Below are positions 1 to 11,839 of a stretch of 64,000 nucleotides of DNA, piece after piece. Each line of letters starts with the position of its first letter. Within the stretch, counting starts at the first letter, position 1. Origin of the DNA: Elymus sibiricus (taxonomy: Eukaryota; Streptophyta; Magnoliopsida; Poales; Poaceae); contig CM077666.1 in the NCBI GenBank assembly GCA_039707655.1, forward strand, positions 283,453,166-283,517,165, read 5' to 3'. The position numbers and the translations under genes are program-made. The notes under the pieces were generated by a model. The model saw nothing but the letters and a program-made list of their open reading frames with translations. It was not told the DNA's origin and searched no databases.

Positions 1-176
1 TCGTCGCCAATAAAAAATAACCTACTCGTCGTACCCTCGTACTCACTCCCTTCCCATCTCTCCTACCCTCCCACCCCTCATCAAAAAAAAAAAAAAATCT
101 CTCCTCCCCTCCCCCCGCCGACCAAAATCGCCGTCCCGGTCACGATTCTGGCGGATTCGTACGGCGCAAGGTCGGC

Positions 177-2916
177 ATGCGGTGCCAACCGCAACTCCGC
201 GCCAAAATCCGCCTCCTCGCCCCACCCGCGCCCCCCTCCACCGCCTGCGACGCCGGCCTCCGCGCGCTGGGCCTCCTCGACTTCGTCCGCCTCGACCTCT
301 GCTTCTCCGGCGCGTTGTGCCGCCAACACGTCGCAGATCTCATCGCTAACTACAATGCGGAAGACGGGCGGAGCTTCACCCAGAATGGCCGCATCGATGT
401 CTGCTGCCGTACCTTCGCCAAGGCGCTCTGCCTCCCGAGCCCTGGGGCTGCGGCTGCGAGGACCGCGTCCTCCGAGGTGGACTCGGCCGCCGTCGCCTTC
501 GCCGCGACGGAGTTCGTCAAGGCCTACATCCTGACGCCGTTAGAGGCAGGCAGCGGCTGGGTCTGCACGGCGTCGCGGATGGTGATGGATGGGAAGGCGC
601 ATAATGTTGACTGGACCGCGCTGATCTGGAGCCTCGTGGAGGAAGAGATGTTCGAGCTTCGGAGAGGGACGAGGTCCCACTCGGCATGCTACTACGGCGC
701 CTACCTGCAGAAGCTCATCTTGGTGAAGTGGCCGACTCTTTTCCGGCCGCCGTCGCCGAAGTCGTCATTGCACTGCCAGGGTGCGCAACACAAGAAGCCC
801 TCCGCAATCAGCGGGAGAAACAAGCGGTTAACAACCAGTGAGCTGGATTCCAAGTCCAAGATGCATAAGCTTTTTGGTGCGAGATCTATGCAGACAGAGA
901 CTGCAGCGCTAGCTACCCTAAACAAGCTTGATAGAAAGAACCTTGGGCAAGACAAAGAAAAGTTGCATTCAACGAATTCACTCAACGAGGCTGTAGTTAC
1001 CCCAAAAAGAAAAAAGAACAATGAGTTGCAGCACCCAGAGCTGGATCCCGAGATGAAAAAGGATCTCGATGCAAAATCAATGCAGCCCGAACCAAGATCT
1101 GCGGAGTTTGATGCGAGACCCATGCAGAACGAGCTTGCATCGCTAGCTACCCTAAAAGAGCTCGATAGAAGGAACCTTGAGCAAGACAATGAAAACTTGC
1201 ATTCAACAAAGTCACTCAACAGGGCTGTAGTTACCCAAAAAAGAAAAAGGAACGAAGGGTTCCAGCACTCAGAGCTGGATCCCAAGATGGAAAAGGATCT
1301 TGATGCAAAATCCATGCAGCCCGAAGCAAGATCTGCGGAGTTTGATGCGAGACCCATGCAGACAGAGCTTGTACCGCTAGCTACCCTAAAAGAGCTTGAT
1401 AGAAAAAACCTTGAGCAAGACAATGGAAACTTGTATTCAGCCAAGTCGCTCAACGAGGCTGTAGGTACCCAAAAAGGAAAAAGGAACGATGAGTTGCAAC
1501 ACTCAGAGCTGGATCCCAAGATGAAAGCGGATCTTGATGCAAAATCCATGCAGCCCGAAGCAACATCTGCGGAGTTTGATGCCAGATCCAAACAACTTGA
1601 CGCCAGGGACAAGCAGCTTCAGTCATGGTCTATGGATCTGGAAGCGAAATCAAAGATGTTGGATGTAAAATCTAAGATGATTGACGCGAGATGCAAGAAG
1701 ATTGAAGCAAGATCAGCAGAGTTTGACGTGAGATCCAAGCAACTTGATGCCAGACACTTGCAGTCTGAGGCAAGATCTATGGAGCTAGAAGCGAAATCCA
1801 GGAGGCTTGAAACGGGATCCAAGGAGCTTAAAGCTCTACATGCGCAAAATGAGTGTGAGAGGATGAACCTTGCGCAATACAAGAAAAAGTTACATCGTAA
1901 GATGCACAGAGTTGAATCTTTTAACCAGGCGTTAGTAACCCAGCAAAGAAAAGGAAATGATGAGTTGGTGCGTCTAAGGGAGCGAGTAGCACAGCTACAG
2001 AATGAACTGGAAGCAATGGAGTCGCTCAATCATGTTCTACTAACCAAGGAAGTAGGCAGCAACAATGAGTTGCAAGTTGCCCGGAAAAGGCTGAAAGATG
2101 TAAGTGAGGGGCTGGTTCCAACAATGTCCGGCATATATAAATTTGGGGCTTTTGCGCATTTCATTACATGACTGTCACCACTAATTGCCACTGTAATTTA
2201 TCTGTTCCGACACTTTCTGCATGTGTTTGTGTGGTACTTCTGCATATATGATTATATTATCACTATTATCCTTGTGATCCAATCTCCGTGTTTGTAGGGG
2301 CTGCAGAAGTTTACAAATGGACGGGCAAATATAGGGGTCAAGAGAATGGGCGAGCTTGACATGAAAGCATTTGCAAATGCTTGCAAACAAGATTTATCAC
2401 AAGAAGATGCCCAAGTTGATTCTGTTTTTCTTTGTTCAAAGTGGCAAGCTGAAATTACAAACTCAAAGTGGCACCCTTTTAAGATCGTCATGGTTGATGG
2501 TAAAGAGATGGTATGGAGTGTCCCTGCTATTCCTTTTACTTTTACATGTAGTATTATTCCTAGTTTTCAAGCTCAGGTAGATTTCTTGCAGCTAAATGGT
2601 GGTGTGAGCGTCCCTATCTTTTTATAAGGATCACAAATTTCCATGATTCCATCTGACAGCACATACATGATCTCACTATTTGGTGTAGGAAATTCTCTTA
2701 CAGGATGATGACAAGCTGCGGAAGTTAAAGGAAGAACATGGTGAAGAAATATGCACCTTGGTAACAAATGCGCTGCTTGAAATCAATGAGTACAACCCCA
2801 GTGGCCGTTATGTTGTACCAGAGCTGTGGAACTATAAGGATGGCCGGAAAGCAACACTGGAAGAAGGCATCGGGTTCATCCTGAAACAGTGGCAATCACA
2901 TAAGAGGAAGCGCTGA
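177..2916 (+). CDS. XH-domain protein, FDM/IDN2 (factor of DNA methylation) group
   Basis: Three coding exons, 177-2099, 2298-2510 and 2689-2916, all phase 0, with GT-AG introns (donors GTAAGT and GTATGG), giving about 787 aa. Exons 2-3 encode a clear XH domain: it opens with GVKRMGELD, continues through WHPFK and ends with [18 protein letters not shown] and a basic tail. In FDM/IDN2 proteins XH mediates complex formation in RNA-directed DNA methylation in the nucleus; that role is family knowledge. Residues about 220-640 are a long, charged, predicted coiled coil built partly from a 78-residue repeat. The first 190 residues show neither an XS nor a zf-XS domain; they hold an unrecognised segment with motifs such as YNAEDGRSF and CYYGAYLQ. 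The ATG at 177 is the first in the long frame. The promoter lies largely outside the window. Codon use is GC-rich at the 5' end only, as is common in grasses. XH identity is firm; a direct methylation role is inferred. Confidence 0.82.
840..1586 (+). repeat. In-frame 234-bp tandem repeat in the XH-protein gene
   Basis: Units start at GAGCTGGATCC-like sites at 840, 1038, 1272 and 1506. Spacings are 198, 234 and 234 bp, all multiples of three. Each unit encodes about 78 residues, from ELDP through DAKSMQ, SAEFDAR and ATLKELDR to KSLN. The first unit lacks 12 codons and the fourth is cut short. Similarity is high at DNA level, so the expansion is fairly recent. It lengthens the coiled-coil region. 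Confidence 0.85.
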
Positions 2917-4221
2917 ACCTGGGACGAAGCCAGGTCTCACGCATAGAGGGGGCGAGTTTGCTCATGGAGAGGGCCAAGCTTTCATGGAGTGAGAAAATTT
3001 GGCAGCAGCAGGCACTACCATTGAAGAAGAAGCAGTTGTTGAGGGAATTCGTCCCTGCGCTGAACCTCATTTATCTGCAGGCTTCGTGTGCTGCTTTTGC
3101 TTTCATATCTCCCACCTTTAACAAGACATAGTGTGACTTTAATGTTTTAGTGAATTAGGCAGAGGTTTGTAGTGGTTCATTGGTTGATACTGATTGTGCA
3201 ACTAGATTAACCGTCATCGCCTTTTATCTTATTAGTTAGATCCTCTTATTGTAGAATTGGCATGTACTACTAGTCTAAAATGTAGATTGCCTCTTATCTT
3301 CACATATGTGATGTTTACCCTTGAAGATCTGCTACATGTATGCTCTTGTGTGTATGTGTGCGTGTGGTGGGAAAGCTTCGGTGTTATAAAGGTCGAACTG
3401 CCTCATGGACCTTCAACTGAATATGCAGAAGCAGCACCACATAGATAGAGTGCAGTTCCTGTGCTGGCACATGAGCTTGATGTCGAAATTGCAGTGTGGT
3501 GGAAGTGAAACCACCTTTTGTTGTGCAATTGAACCCTGAACTGTTTTGTACAGCTAAAACATTGTCAGATGATCTGTGCGTTCTTATGCTGCTTAGTTTT
3601 GGACTGTTGCAAGTATAAGCTTTTCCGGTTCCTGCTAATGTGGTTCTCAAACCAATTGGGGCTTCAGGCTTGCATTACAGGTATCCATTTTTTGTATATG
3701 TGTTTTTAGACTGATCTGACTGATGCATGCTACTCTTCCATTGATGTACATGCTACTTTCTGCTGGTAATTTCATCTGTTCTATCTAGCTAACATGGATA
3801 GTAGATGGTACACCAGGAGCATTTGAGCTCGAGCTGAGAAAGGTACTTTCGAAGTAGATGCAATCACATGAAGACTGCCAGATACGAAACCAACTAGAAT
3901 TGACCGTAACTACCCGCAAAGCATATAGCTGGGCTTTTGTTTTCATGTGAAAATCCTCCTTTCTCTCCTCTGGACAAAGATACATGAATGAACTTTTTTT
4001 TTTTCTAAATACGCCTACACTTTTTAAAAATGCATGAACGTCGTTATAAAATTCGTGAACACTTCTAAAAAATACATGAACCTTTTCAAGGAAGTGTATG
4101 AAAATTTATGTTTTATATGTGCAATTGTTTTATGATACACAATTACTTATTAATTTTAAAATTATTATATGTATATATATATTAGTAAGATAAAAATGTA
4201 TATTAAAAATATTAAAGCTTT
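2917..4221. other. 3' UTR and intergenic DNA after the XH gene
   Basis: The first few hundred bases after the TGA at 2914-2916 are probably 3' UTR. From about 3990 the sequence becomes AT-rich, with repeated TGAAC and TTTTTAAAAAT-like words typical of degraded transposon DNA. I see no gene. Confidence 0.4.
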
Positions 4222-4860
4222 CTTTTTTTGCGAAAAGGATCAAATCTATTATAAAAGTTCATCGGAAGTACAAAGCAACTCAAACATAATAAAAATTACA
4301 TCGAGCTTCTGAGACCACCGAACGACCACTATTGCCGCCATAATGAGCCGCCAACGCGTCGCTGTCGCCGCTGCCCTACCGGAGCCGGCTTGACCTTGTC
4401 GATGACAGCCGGGAAATCTTTGTGCACGTGCCCCAAAGGACGAGCGCCCTAGACCCGCAGTCGTCGCCGTTGAGCCCTTGCATGGATCTGAAACACCTGA
4501 CGCCAAATCTCACCACATGATGAGAAACCCTAACCTCACCGCCCAAAGGAGGCGGCAGGAATGTACGTCGGAGTTTCGTCGACTACGTCCACACAGATGA
4601 ACTCGAGGAGGATCGGAGTCTGGAAGACAAACTCGAAGAAGAAGCGCCGCCATCCGCCCGAGCGTCGCACATGCGAGGACTATAAAACCCTAACCTAAAC
4701 TACTAACCGGGGCGGAGGCACCGGGATTTCCCTCCGCCACCGACCGCCGGAGCAACGGGCAGAGGGGAGGCGAATCCATGGGCTCGCCGGTGAAGCCTAG
4801 AGGGGAGAGTTTGCTCTATCCGCCTAGGATTAGGGGAGGAAAAGGAGAGGACACATGTCA
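4222..4860 (-). repeat. Dispersed repeat, inverted relative to the copy at 5.9-6.5 kb
   Basis: GC-rich block bordered by an AT-rich end at 4222-4302. It shares the exact 16-mer TAATAAAAATTACATC (4287-4302) with the reverse complement of 6468-6483, and both copies have a GTAC-rich AT end followed by a CCG/CGC-rich body. It resembles a common Triticeae dispersed element that I cannot name. No coding potential is convincing. Confidence 0.5.
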
Positions 4861-5924
4861 TCATTTTTAGAGCTCACACATGTCGGACAGGTCATGGTGC
4901 TTTAGGGGTGGGGGGTTGTTTAGTGGGCTGGCCTAGTACTTGTCCCTATAGGTGAGGCAGACTTCTCACTTGCTACGACCTATGAGCAGGTATATTGACA
5001 CACCCTCGGCTGGTCGTTGTGGCTCGAGCTTGTCGGTCCCGGCTGACGTATTTTTTCTTAAAGAGTGGACAATACTTTTTTTTCCAGGTGAACTAGGGTT
5101 TTATTAGAACTCAACAATCTCCGGAATACAGATGATTTCTGGACGGAACCCTATATGATTCACTATGGAGATGACAAAAGAATCAAATTGTCTTTTACGG
5201 ATGATTAAAGCACACATGATGGTACTCCGCTATTTAATAGTAGTATATAAAGTGTATTCTAGTACGTTAAATTTGTGTCAATAAATTAAGATATACCTTA
5301 TATTTTAGGACATATTTTTTATTCTAAAACTGGCCCCTATTGCAACTCCCACATTAAGCCAAAACATCCTAAAAAGAAATGTCTTTGGATTATATGGAGG
5401 ATCCATCAAGAATGTTAGATCTTGGCAGTTGGGAACTTATGAATAGTCATGTCCTTTGGTTCTTCATGAAAAGACACATCCTTTAATAAAATCATGTCTT
5501 TTCGTAGAAAGACATATTAAAAATAATGAGAAGGAGCACAATAATTATCAGATTAACATATTCAAAAGTTTAACTTGTAACTTCCGAAAAGATACGACCA
5601 TAAATTGTCTTAACTGTGCCAGAATGTACCAAATAACATTTCAAATTGTTTATGCATTTCAACAAAATTTAAACTTTGCAATGCTACATTTAAATAATAT
5701 AAATTTATATAGAAGTATTTGAATATTAACTTACTTAATATTTATCTAGTAATACCTGCAGCAAAACGTGGTAGTAGAGTGCATCATGCTGTCAATTATT
5801 GAAGCCACTAGAATATCATGTCCACCATGTACGTAAATGCTTATTCTTTGCTTGTAAAGTCGAGCTTAGAGGCTAACGAACTGACTGGAGTCGAGCTGGT
5901 TTACGCCCTTGCGCAGCTGCCTCC
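4861..5924. other. Intergenic, AT-rich, no gene seen
   Basis: Degraded intergenic DNA with short stop-rich frames. No family could be assigned. Confidence 0.35.
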
Positions 5925-6545
5925 TCCCCAACAAAAGACTAGGGTTCCCTTGCCTCCCGCCGGCGCCGCCACCGGTCCGCCTCTTCAGTGCTTTAGGGCC
6001 ATGGTGACGCGGTGGATCCTGGCCCTTGCAGGCGGGAGGGCTCCGTTTTTAGATATTCCTTCGAGTTTTGTTAGGATTTGTATCCTGCTCAAGAAGACGA
6101 GATGGCGACAGCTTCCTGAAGATGGAATAATATTCTCCCCGTCTAGGCCCCGTCCCGATGGTACATCTAGCATCGTCGGTGGGCGTGTGGAGGTGTGTCT
6201 CCGACGAATATGTCCTTGGTGGATTTGCTCGGATCTGGTCGTAGTTCATCTACGTTTGTGTGTCTTCAGATTGGATCCTTTCGATTTACGCTACTCTTCA
6301 ACAGCGGCGGCTGCTGTTCTGGTGCGCTGGTCCTGCAGGGTCTTAGCACGACGACTTCCCGACTGTCTAGTACAACAAGTTTGCTTGGCTCAGGCGAGGG
6401 AGGGGCGATGACGGCGGCGCGCCTTCGGCTCGCTTCAGTGCTTGTAGTCGTCGCTACTACGGATATGGATGTAATTTTTATTATTTCTGATGTTCGTTGT
6501 ACTGCTTATGGTAATGTATTATATTAGTTCTAAGCATAGCATGCC
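5925..6545 (+). repeat. Second copy of the dispersed repeat, plus orientation
   Basis: A GC-rich body from about 5935 (GCCTCCCGCCGGCGCCGCC) ends in the AT-rich terminus 6465-6525, which carries the 16-mer shared with the element at 4222-4860 in inverse orientation. The open frames across it (5818-6527) are composition-driven and match no protein I recognise. Confidence 0.5.
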
Positions 6546-6995
6546 ATCATGTTAAAATCCCTTGAATTTTGAAATGAAGATTAATTCAAACCTATGTTAA
6601 AGGGCTAAAACCCTAAAAAATCAAGGTATCCAAAATGCCCTCTTAAACCCTAAGATTTTGGGAAGAGCTTCATGTCATCCATATGGACTCACTACAAATT
6701 TTAATGGATTAAACAGAATTATTTTTGGACTTTGGTAATTAAATCATAATGTATTATAGTTTATTTTAAAAATATAAACCTTAAAATCCTGAAAATGATG
6801 GTGTAGGCTAGGAAGGGTCTAAAGGGGTTGCACTTAAATTTTCAAAAGATTTGGTGCTATTTTGAATCCTCAAAATATTCAAAATAACAGCAAATAGATA
6901 AAAGAAACATAAATAAAAGGAAAGGCTACTTACCTATTGGGCCGCTACAGTAGCTGACTCAGCCGAGCCCACCGAGGGCACCCTCATCTTTCTCC
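6546..6995. other. Intergenic, AT-rich, no gene seen
   Basis: Repeated CTAAAACCCTAAA-like words and AT-rich sequence. Possibly a degraded LTR, but no termini were found. Confidence 0.3.
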
Positions 6996-7440
6996 TTTGA
7001 TTTTTTTAACCAGGCATAACCCCTTTCCGTTAACTGAATAACGGAAATACAATTATCTGAACCAGAGAGAGTAAAGGGGGCGGGAAAGGGGACAACGAGT
7101 CCAACGCATCGCCGAGAAACCCATCGTAGGTGCTCATCATTGAAACACCAGTTGCAGGACGAAAACTCGACGACACCAAACTAACCTACCACCAGTTCAA
7201 CGCTCATGCAGGAGCAAGAGTTTCATCGCTCACGCATGAGAAGATATAGCTGGACGAGATTACAAAACAAACACATAGCTAACATAGGCCCTCAGGCAGA
7301 AACTGAGCAACTCAAACGATATTGCAACCAGCCAAAATCAACATCCAGCTCTTCTCAACCGCGCCTGTACTCCTCAAGCTCCTAGCTGGATGGAGCACCT
7401 TCTCGCGCAGCCACGCAAACAGAGCATCATGCCTGCAACC
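6996..7440 (-). mobile_element. Probable 5'-truncated LINE 3' end, minus orientation
   Basis: On the minus strand the block ends with TCCGTTATTCAGTTAACGGA followed by GGGGTTATGCCTGG and an A-rich tail (T-run at 6998-7007 on the plus strand). This is the style of grass LINE 3' ends. No coding domain remains and I could not find a clean target duplication. Confidence 0.4.
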
Positions 7441-8640
7441 TGTTTGTTGATACGCCGACCCTGACGCCAGACGACCCGATGTACTACAATGCTTTCATGG
7501 AGGAGATGATCAATGAGTGTGGCCTAGGGTATGATGCCGACATGAATTGTAGCTTCATTTTGCAATCTACTAGCTATGTTTAATGTTGAAAATGTGCTTG
7601 TTGGAACAAAAACCCAGCGAGGCGGACCAAATGGGTCGGCTGGTTGGGCGTAATGGCTAGATTGGCGCGGACAAGGGCGGACGTCGATCGAACTGGCGAC
7701 CCAATCGGATAAAAAGCGGACAAAAACAGCATCCGTTTGGGTCGGCGCATTGGAGTTGGCCTAACATAACCCATATCCTTCTAAAACTTGGGGTTCTGAG
7801 CTCAATACGGGGTGGTAATGCAAGATGATGCATTACACTTGTGTTTTACATTATTTTTTAGCAACTCTTTGTTCACAAAGCCACAATCAGAAAAAGAATA
7901 TAGTTTTAGTCTAAAAAGTAAGAAGAGAGATTTGACTAAATGGCTAGGCGTCTTAACTTGACTCTCCCAGTTGTTTGGGACCCACAATTAGTCGTATTTC
8001 TAGGTTGTTCGTGAATCATGGGCAGGGACTAGTCAGATTAGCTAGAAGCCACCTGATTTTGACGCAAGCTGCTTTTGTCACATGAGAACTACTATTCACG
8101 ATATTGATACTTAGACTTGTAGAAAGAATTCATCTACGTTTAACGATAGAGATTTTCTTATATCTTAATTGATGGTGCTAATGGCTAATGTAATCTTCAT
8201 TTTTCTCACTCTACACAAATTTTCAAAATGAAAAAAACACGTGCGACTTATGCATCCTCAACGGGCTTCCTCATTCCGCCTCCATTTGTCCGGATCAGAA
8301 TCTCTGGATCAAAATTGCTCTCCAACGGGCTAAACCAATGTCCAAACTATGTATGAATCATTTGAATGTTTGAACGTTGGAGAAAAAATGGTGGATAGGA
8401 TGGTTGTGCTAGCACCAGTGGACGAATGCCTGTTTCGAGGGCACCGGCGGGGTGTCTGTGGACAATTAGGAGTTGTCCGTTCAGGATTAGCCCGAGGATT
8501 TGTCTAAAATCTGTATGACGCTACGAACCACACCGTCCATTTGCTAAGCCTAAGGTGCAGCACATCCCCTTTGATATAATCGGGCACTTCACATCGTACG
8601 CAACAAACCAACGCTTTAAAGTTGGACCATTCCACACACG
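7441..8640. other. Degraded DNA-transposon-like sequence, no gene
   Basis: Around 7600-7767 the sequence ends with TTGGAGTTGGCCTAA, which resembles a PIF/Harbinger-type terminus, and 8250-8340 repeats CAACGGGCT words. No matching second terminus or coding region was seen. Confidence 0.3.
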
Positions 8641-9264
8641 TTTTTAAAGATAACTAGTAAGATGCCCGTGCTACGCTACGGGTAGCACGGGATCACACAA
8701 GATTAGGTGGATTTAAGTTATAGTCAGGAAATGTACGTTGCTATGGAAAACAAAAAATGTACCAACACATTAACCGAAGCGTGTTAAAAATATCTACAAA
8801 CACATTAATCAAGCGATGTTATATTGTTGATGGCCACACCATCGAAGCAAAAAAAAAAAATCTTCATCATCACCTCGCAGGAAGACTTCTTGTGCTCCCT
8901 ACTTACCTTTCTCGTTGCTCAATCTATCCTAATATCAAGGGGGGACAGAGAACATGCAATAAGTAGAAAAACCACCCACATGAATGTGACAACTTACGAC
9001 AACTACTGACTTCATCCTTTGGCCCTACTCCGATGGGCTCAACATGTTAGCACATATCCCGATCTACCACCCAGCCATGTCGCGGATATGTCATCTCTCT
9101 GTGAATGTGAGAATTATACAATGCAACCTGCCATCCATGGGTAAAACATAATGATAAATGACATATCGAATAAATTTATGTTGTAACATTCCAAACCACT
9201 TAGCAATATTTGAAGAAAAAAGAATCATATCACATATCACATAATCTTGAAGATAGCAATATGC
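8641..9264. other. Intergenic with a short palindrome
   Basis: A hairpin at 8665-8691 pairs CCCGTGCTAC with GTAGCACGGG and follows ACTAGTAAGATG, a context often seen at transposon ends in Triticeae. The remainder is AT-rich and holds no gene. Confidence 0.4.
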
Positions 9265-9278
9265 AATACTGCAAGCAT
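9265..9278. repeat. LINE target-site duplication, left copy
   Basis: AATACTGCAAGCAT is repeated exactly at 9912-9925 and brackets a LINE 3' end. Confidence 0.85.
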
Positions 9279-9911
9279 CTTTGCCCCCTATGTGGGACAC
9301 AGGAGGACTCGAATGACATCTTCTTCACGTGTGTGTCGGCTCAATTCCTGTGGAGCTGCTTCAGAGAGGCCGTGGGTGGGCGTTGGTGCAACACCAACTT
9401 CCCTGATCTCTTCGAGGAAATCGAGGCCACTCACCACCACGATCGCCACATTAGGTGGCTGGGCATCGGGGTCCTCGCGTGGACGCTCTGGACCGTCCAC
9501 AGTCGTCTTGTCATCCAGCGTGTTCCTCTCCGCCGCGCCACTAACGCGATCTTCAAAATGTGTGGTTACTTGCAGCTTTGGCAGCCGCTTAGCCGCCCCT
9601 CGGACCGAGACACCATCAACAACATCATTGCAGATCTCCGCGCGATGGCTCTCCGCTTGGCGCCGCCGCTTCCTCCACCACCCCCGGAGCCGGATTAGCC
9701 CTTTGTGGCATTCGTTGCCACATGTTGTCGCATGCTTTTTTCTTCTTTAGGGCTTGTTGAGCCGTGCACTCAGCAGAACCTTCTTGTACTCTGTGTGTGT
9801 TCGTCTGTACTGTGCTTTTCTGTTTGTGTGCGTGCGGTGTGAACTTGTGTTGGACCTTGTGGCCGTGGTGGTTTGCTTTATCTATAAAGCGGGGCGAAAG
9901 CCTTTTTCGGT
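9279..9911 (+). mobile_element. 5'-truncated LINE (zf-RVT end of ORF2)
   Basis: The 633-bp insertion lies between perfect 14-bp target duplications. It encodes only the C-terminal zinc-binding region of a LINE reverse transcriptase (CPLCGTQED at the very start, then FTCVSAQFLW) and ends in PPPEPD with a stop at 9696-9698. A 3' UTR follows, ending AAAGCCTTTTTCGGT. In the usual CxxC...HxxxxC motif the histidine position reads D (NDIFF), so this copy carries a substitution. The reading frame that starts at 9210 is a chimera of target DNA and LINE, not a gene. Confidence 0.88.
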
Positions 9912-9925
9912 AATACTGCAAGCAT
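9912..9925. repeat. LINE target-site duplication, right copy
   Basis: Exact 14-bp match to 9265-9278, immediately after the LINE 3' end. Confidence 0.85.
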
Positions 9926-10711
9926 GCATGATCAACCAAGATTGAATATTGCAAAAATAGTTTGCTAAAAGTGTATTATAGTCTCACAAACATACCACAA
10001 TCAGTAATTGGCTAGGAGAACTCACATGAAAAAGGAAAACAAAAAATAAAAACACTTAACTTGCATGCAAAAGAGATTATATACAAGAAAAAAAAAATGA
10101 CCGGGGCTCACTATGCTAGACTACTATGTCAAATGATGTTCCATGCGTCAACATCCTTCCAACATTGGCTTCGTCAATTGCAACGAGTGCGAGCGTCACA
10201 ACCGATAACTCCGAATTGTGAAATTGTGAAAGATGCGACAACTGCCCCCACACCAGACCTCCAAAATCTCCAGCACAACCTGTGATCTAAAATGCATATT
10301 ATCATGTCCAGCCTTAGAGCTACTGCAACAGAGAATTGCTTCTTTCCTTGGAAAGGTTGTACAGAGCAAACAAGCTATTCAGTTACCGTTCATCCAGGAA
10401 GTCAACATTGTCCATTTCATGCCAGTATATTAGGCACACCAGACTTAAATCTGAAGATAAATTGCAGCAATTAATATATCCAAATAGCACACACTTATTA
10501 ATGGTTCCAAGACAAACAAGAATGAAGTAGAAGTGTTTAACCGAATGCTTTCGTAAATATGCACAAGAAAAATGAATTTGTATACAACACCACCATGAAG
10601 AGAAGAACATTTTGTACATAACTCACACAGCTAGTTCCACTTAATTAGTTACATACCATAGATCACGCCATGGAATAATTTTTCAAGCACAGTATATCTC
10701 CATCTGCCCAC
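9926..10711. other. Intergenic, AT-rich, no gene
   Basis: Short frames only (at most 78 codons), with no recognisable domain and no codon bias. Confidence 0.4.
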
Positions 10712-11170
10712 GCAGCTTCAGTGACTTCGTGATGCCAAGTCTCACCGTAACTTAGCCTCCTCTATCAGCCATCCATTAAAGATCTGACGTACCGGATTGA
10801 CCCATTTTTCAAACTAAATTTTTTAAAGAGTTAAAAAATTGAAAAAATCCAATAAATCATAAATGTTTCGTTTTATATTCTGGGAAAGTTTCAACCCATT
10901 TGGATGTATGTTTTGTGATTAAATAGCTTTTGAACCTCAAATAAATAAAAAATGTTTATCGACAAACGATACGTCCAAATGGATTGAAATTTTCACAGAA
11001 TACAAAACGAAACATTTATGATTTATTAGATTTTTTTAATTTTTTCTGAACACTTTAAAAAAATTCGTTCGGAATATGGCTCAATCTGATACGTCGGATC
11101 TTTAATGGATGGCCGATAGAGGGGGCTAAGTTATGGTGAGACTTGGCTTCATGAAGTCACTGAAGCAGCG
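10712..11170. mobile_element. Foldback element (459-bp long inverted repeat)
   Basis: The two halves are near-perfect inverted copies over almost their full length. The left arm CGCAGCTTCAGTGACTTCGT pairs with the right arm, whose reverse complement begins CGCTGCTTCAGTGACTTCAT. Pairing continues through CCAAGTCTCACC, ATCCATTAAAGATC and ACGTCCAAATGGATTGAAA toward the centre near 10940. It is non-coding and would fold into a long hairpin. I could not define a target duplication, so the superfamily is open. Confidence 0.8.
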
Positions 11171-11839
11171 TCCCTTAAAAGGACATCAAATAATCACTAC
11201 TACATACATAATTGCATGTGTTACATTCAGACAAAGGAAAAAATTGAGCTTAAATTATATTATATTTAAACAAAGCAAAAAACAATGAACATCGCTTGCA
11301 ATACATTTTGTACCAAGCAAAGAAACAAAATGTATAGTAAGAGATGCTTTGAAATCATGTTATATAGAAGGGGCGAGTGTACATGTGCATACACACAAAA
11401 TAATTCTACTGGGCCTCTTGTAACTTTCTTACATCAACCAAGTTTCTGCAAAAAAAAAAATGCCAGTAGCCGACATCAAGGAAAAAAAATTGACGTGTGA
11501 CCTGAAAAATTGGATGTGGAGCTACCAAGAAAAGGAGGGCCATCGATGACATAGAGACCTGCTATAGGCATCATCTAAGATTTTTGAACAACAGGAGTAA
11601 CAATGAGAACTACCAAAAAATAATTTAAACACATGTATGATTTTTTTTTTACAAAAATATCATAAACACTAAAGCAATTATCTGAAGTTATTTTTCCTGG
11701 AAGTCCTCTGCACAAACTTCAGAACCTTACATGGGAAGCAATTTTAGATGACTGACCCTATTAGATAAATTATTATTTTACTGCCACCAAATTGTACTTG
11801 ATTTATACCTTGTACTACACATTGAGACCTATTTGTAGA
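11171..11839. other. Intergenic, no gene seen
   Basis: AT-rich sequence with short frames only. Confidence 0.35.

Noticed and set aside
701..2029. Long minus-strand open frames opposite the XH gene
   Set aside because: They are the antisense image of the in-frame repeat; no domain, and the plus strand has the conserved XH exons.
5818..6527. Plus-strand frames of 197 and 110 codons
   Set aside because: They lie in a dispersed repeat, overlap each other in different frames and match no family.
9210..9698. 162-codon plus-strand gene
   Set aside because: The first 20 or so codons are target DNA; the rest is a LINE tail bounded by a 14-bp target duplication.
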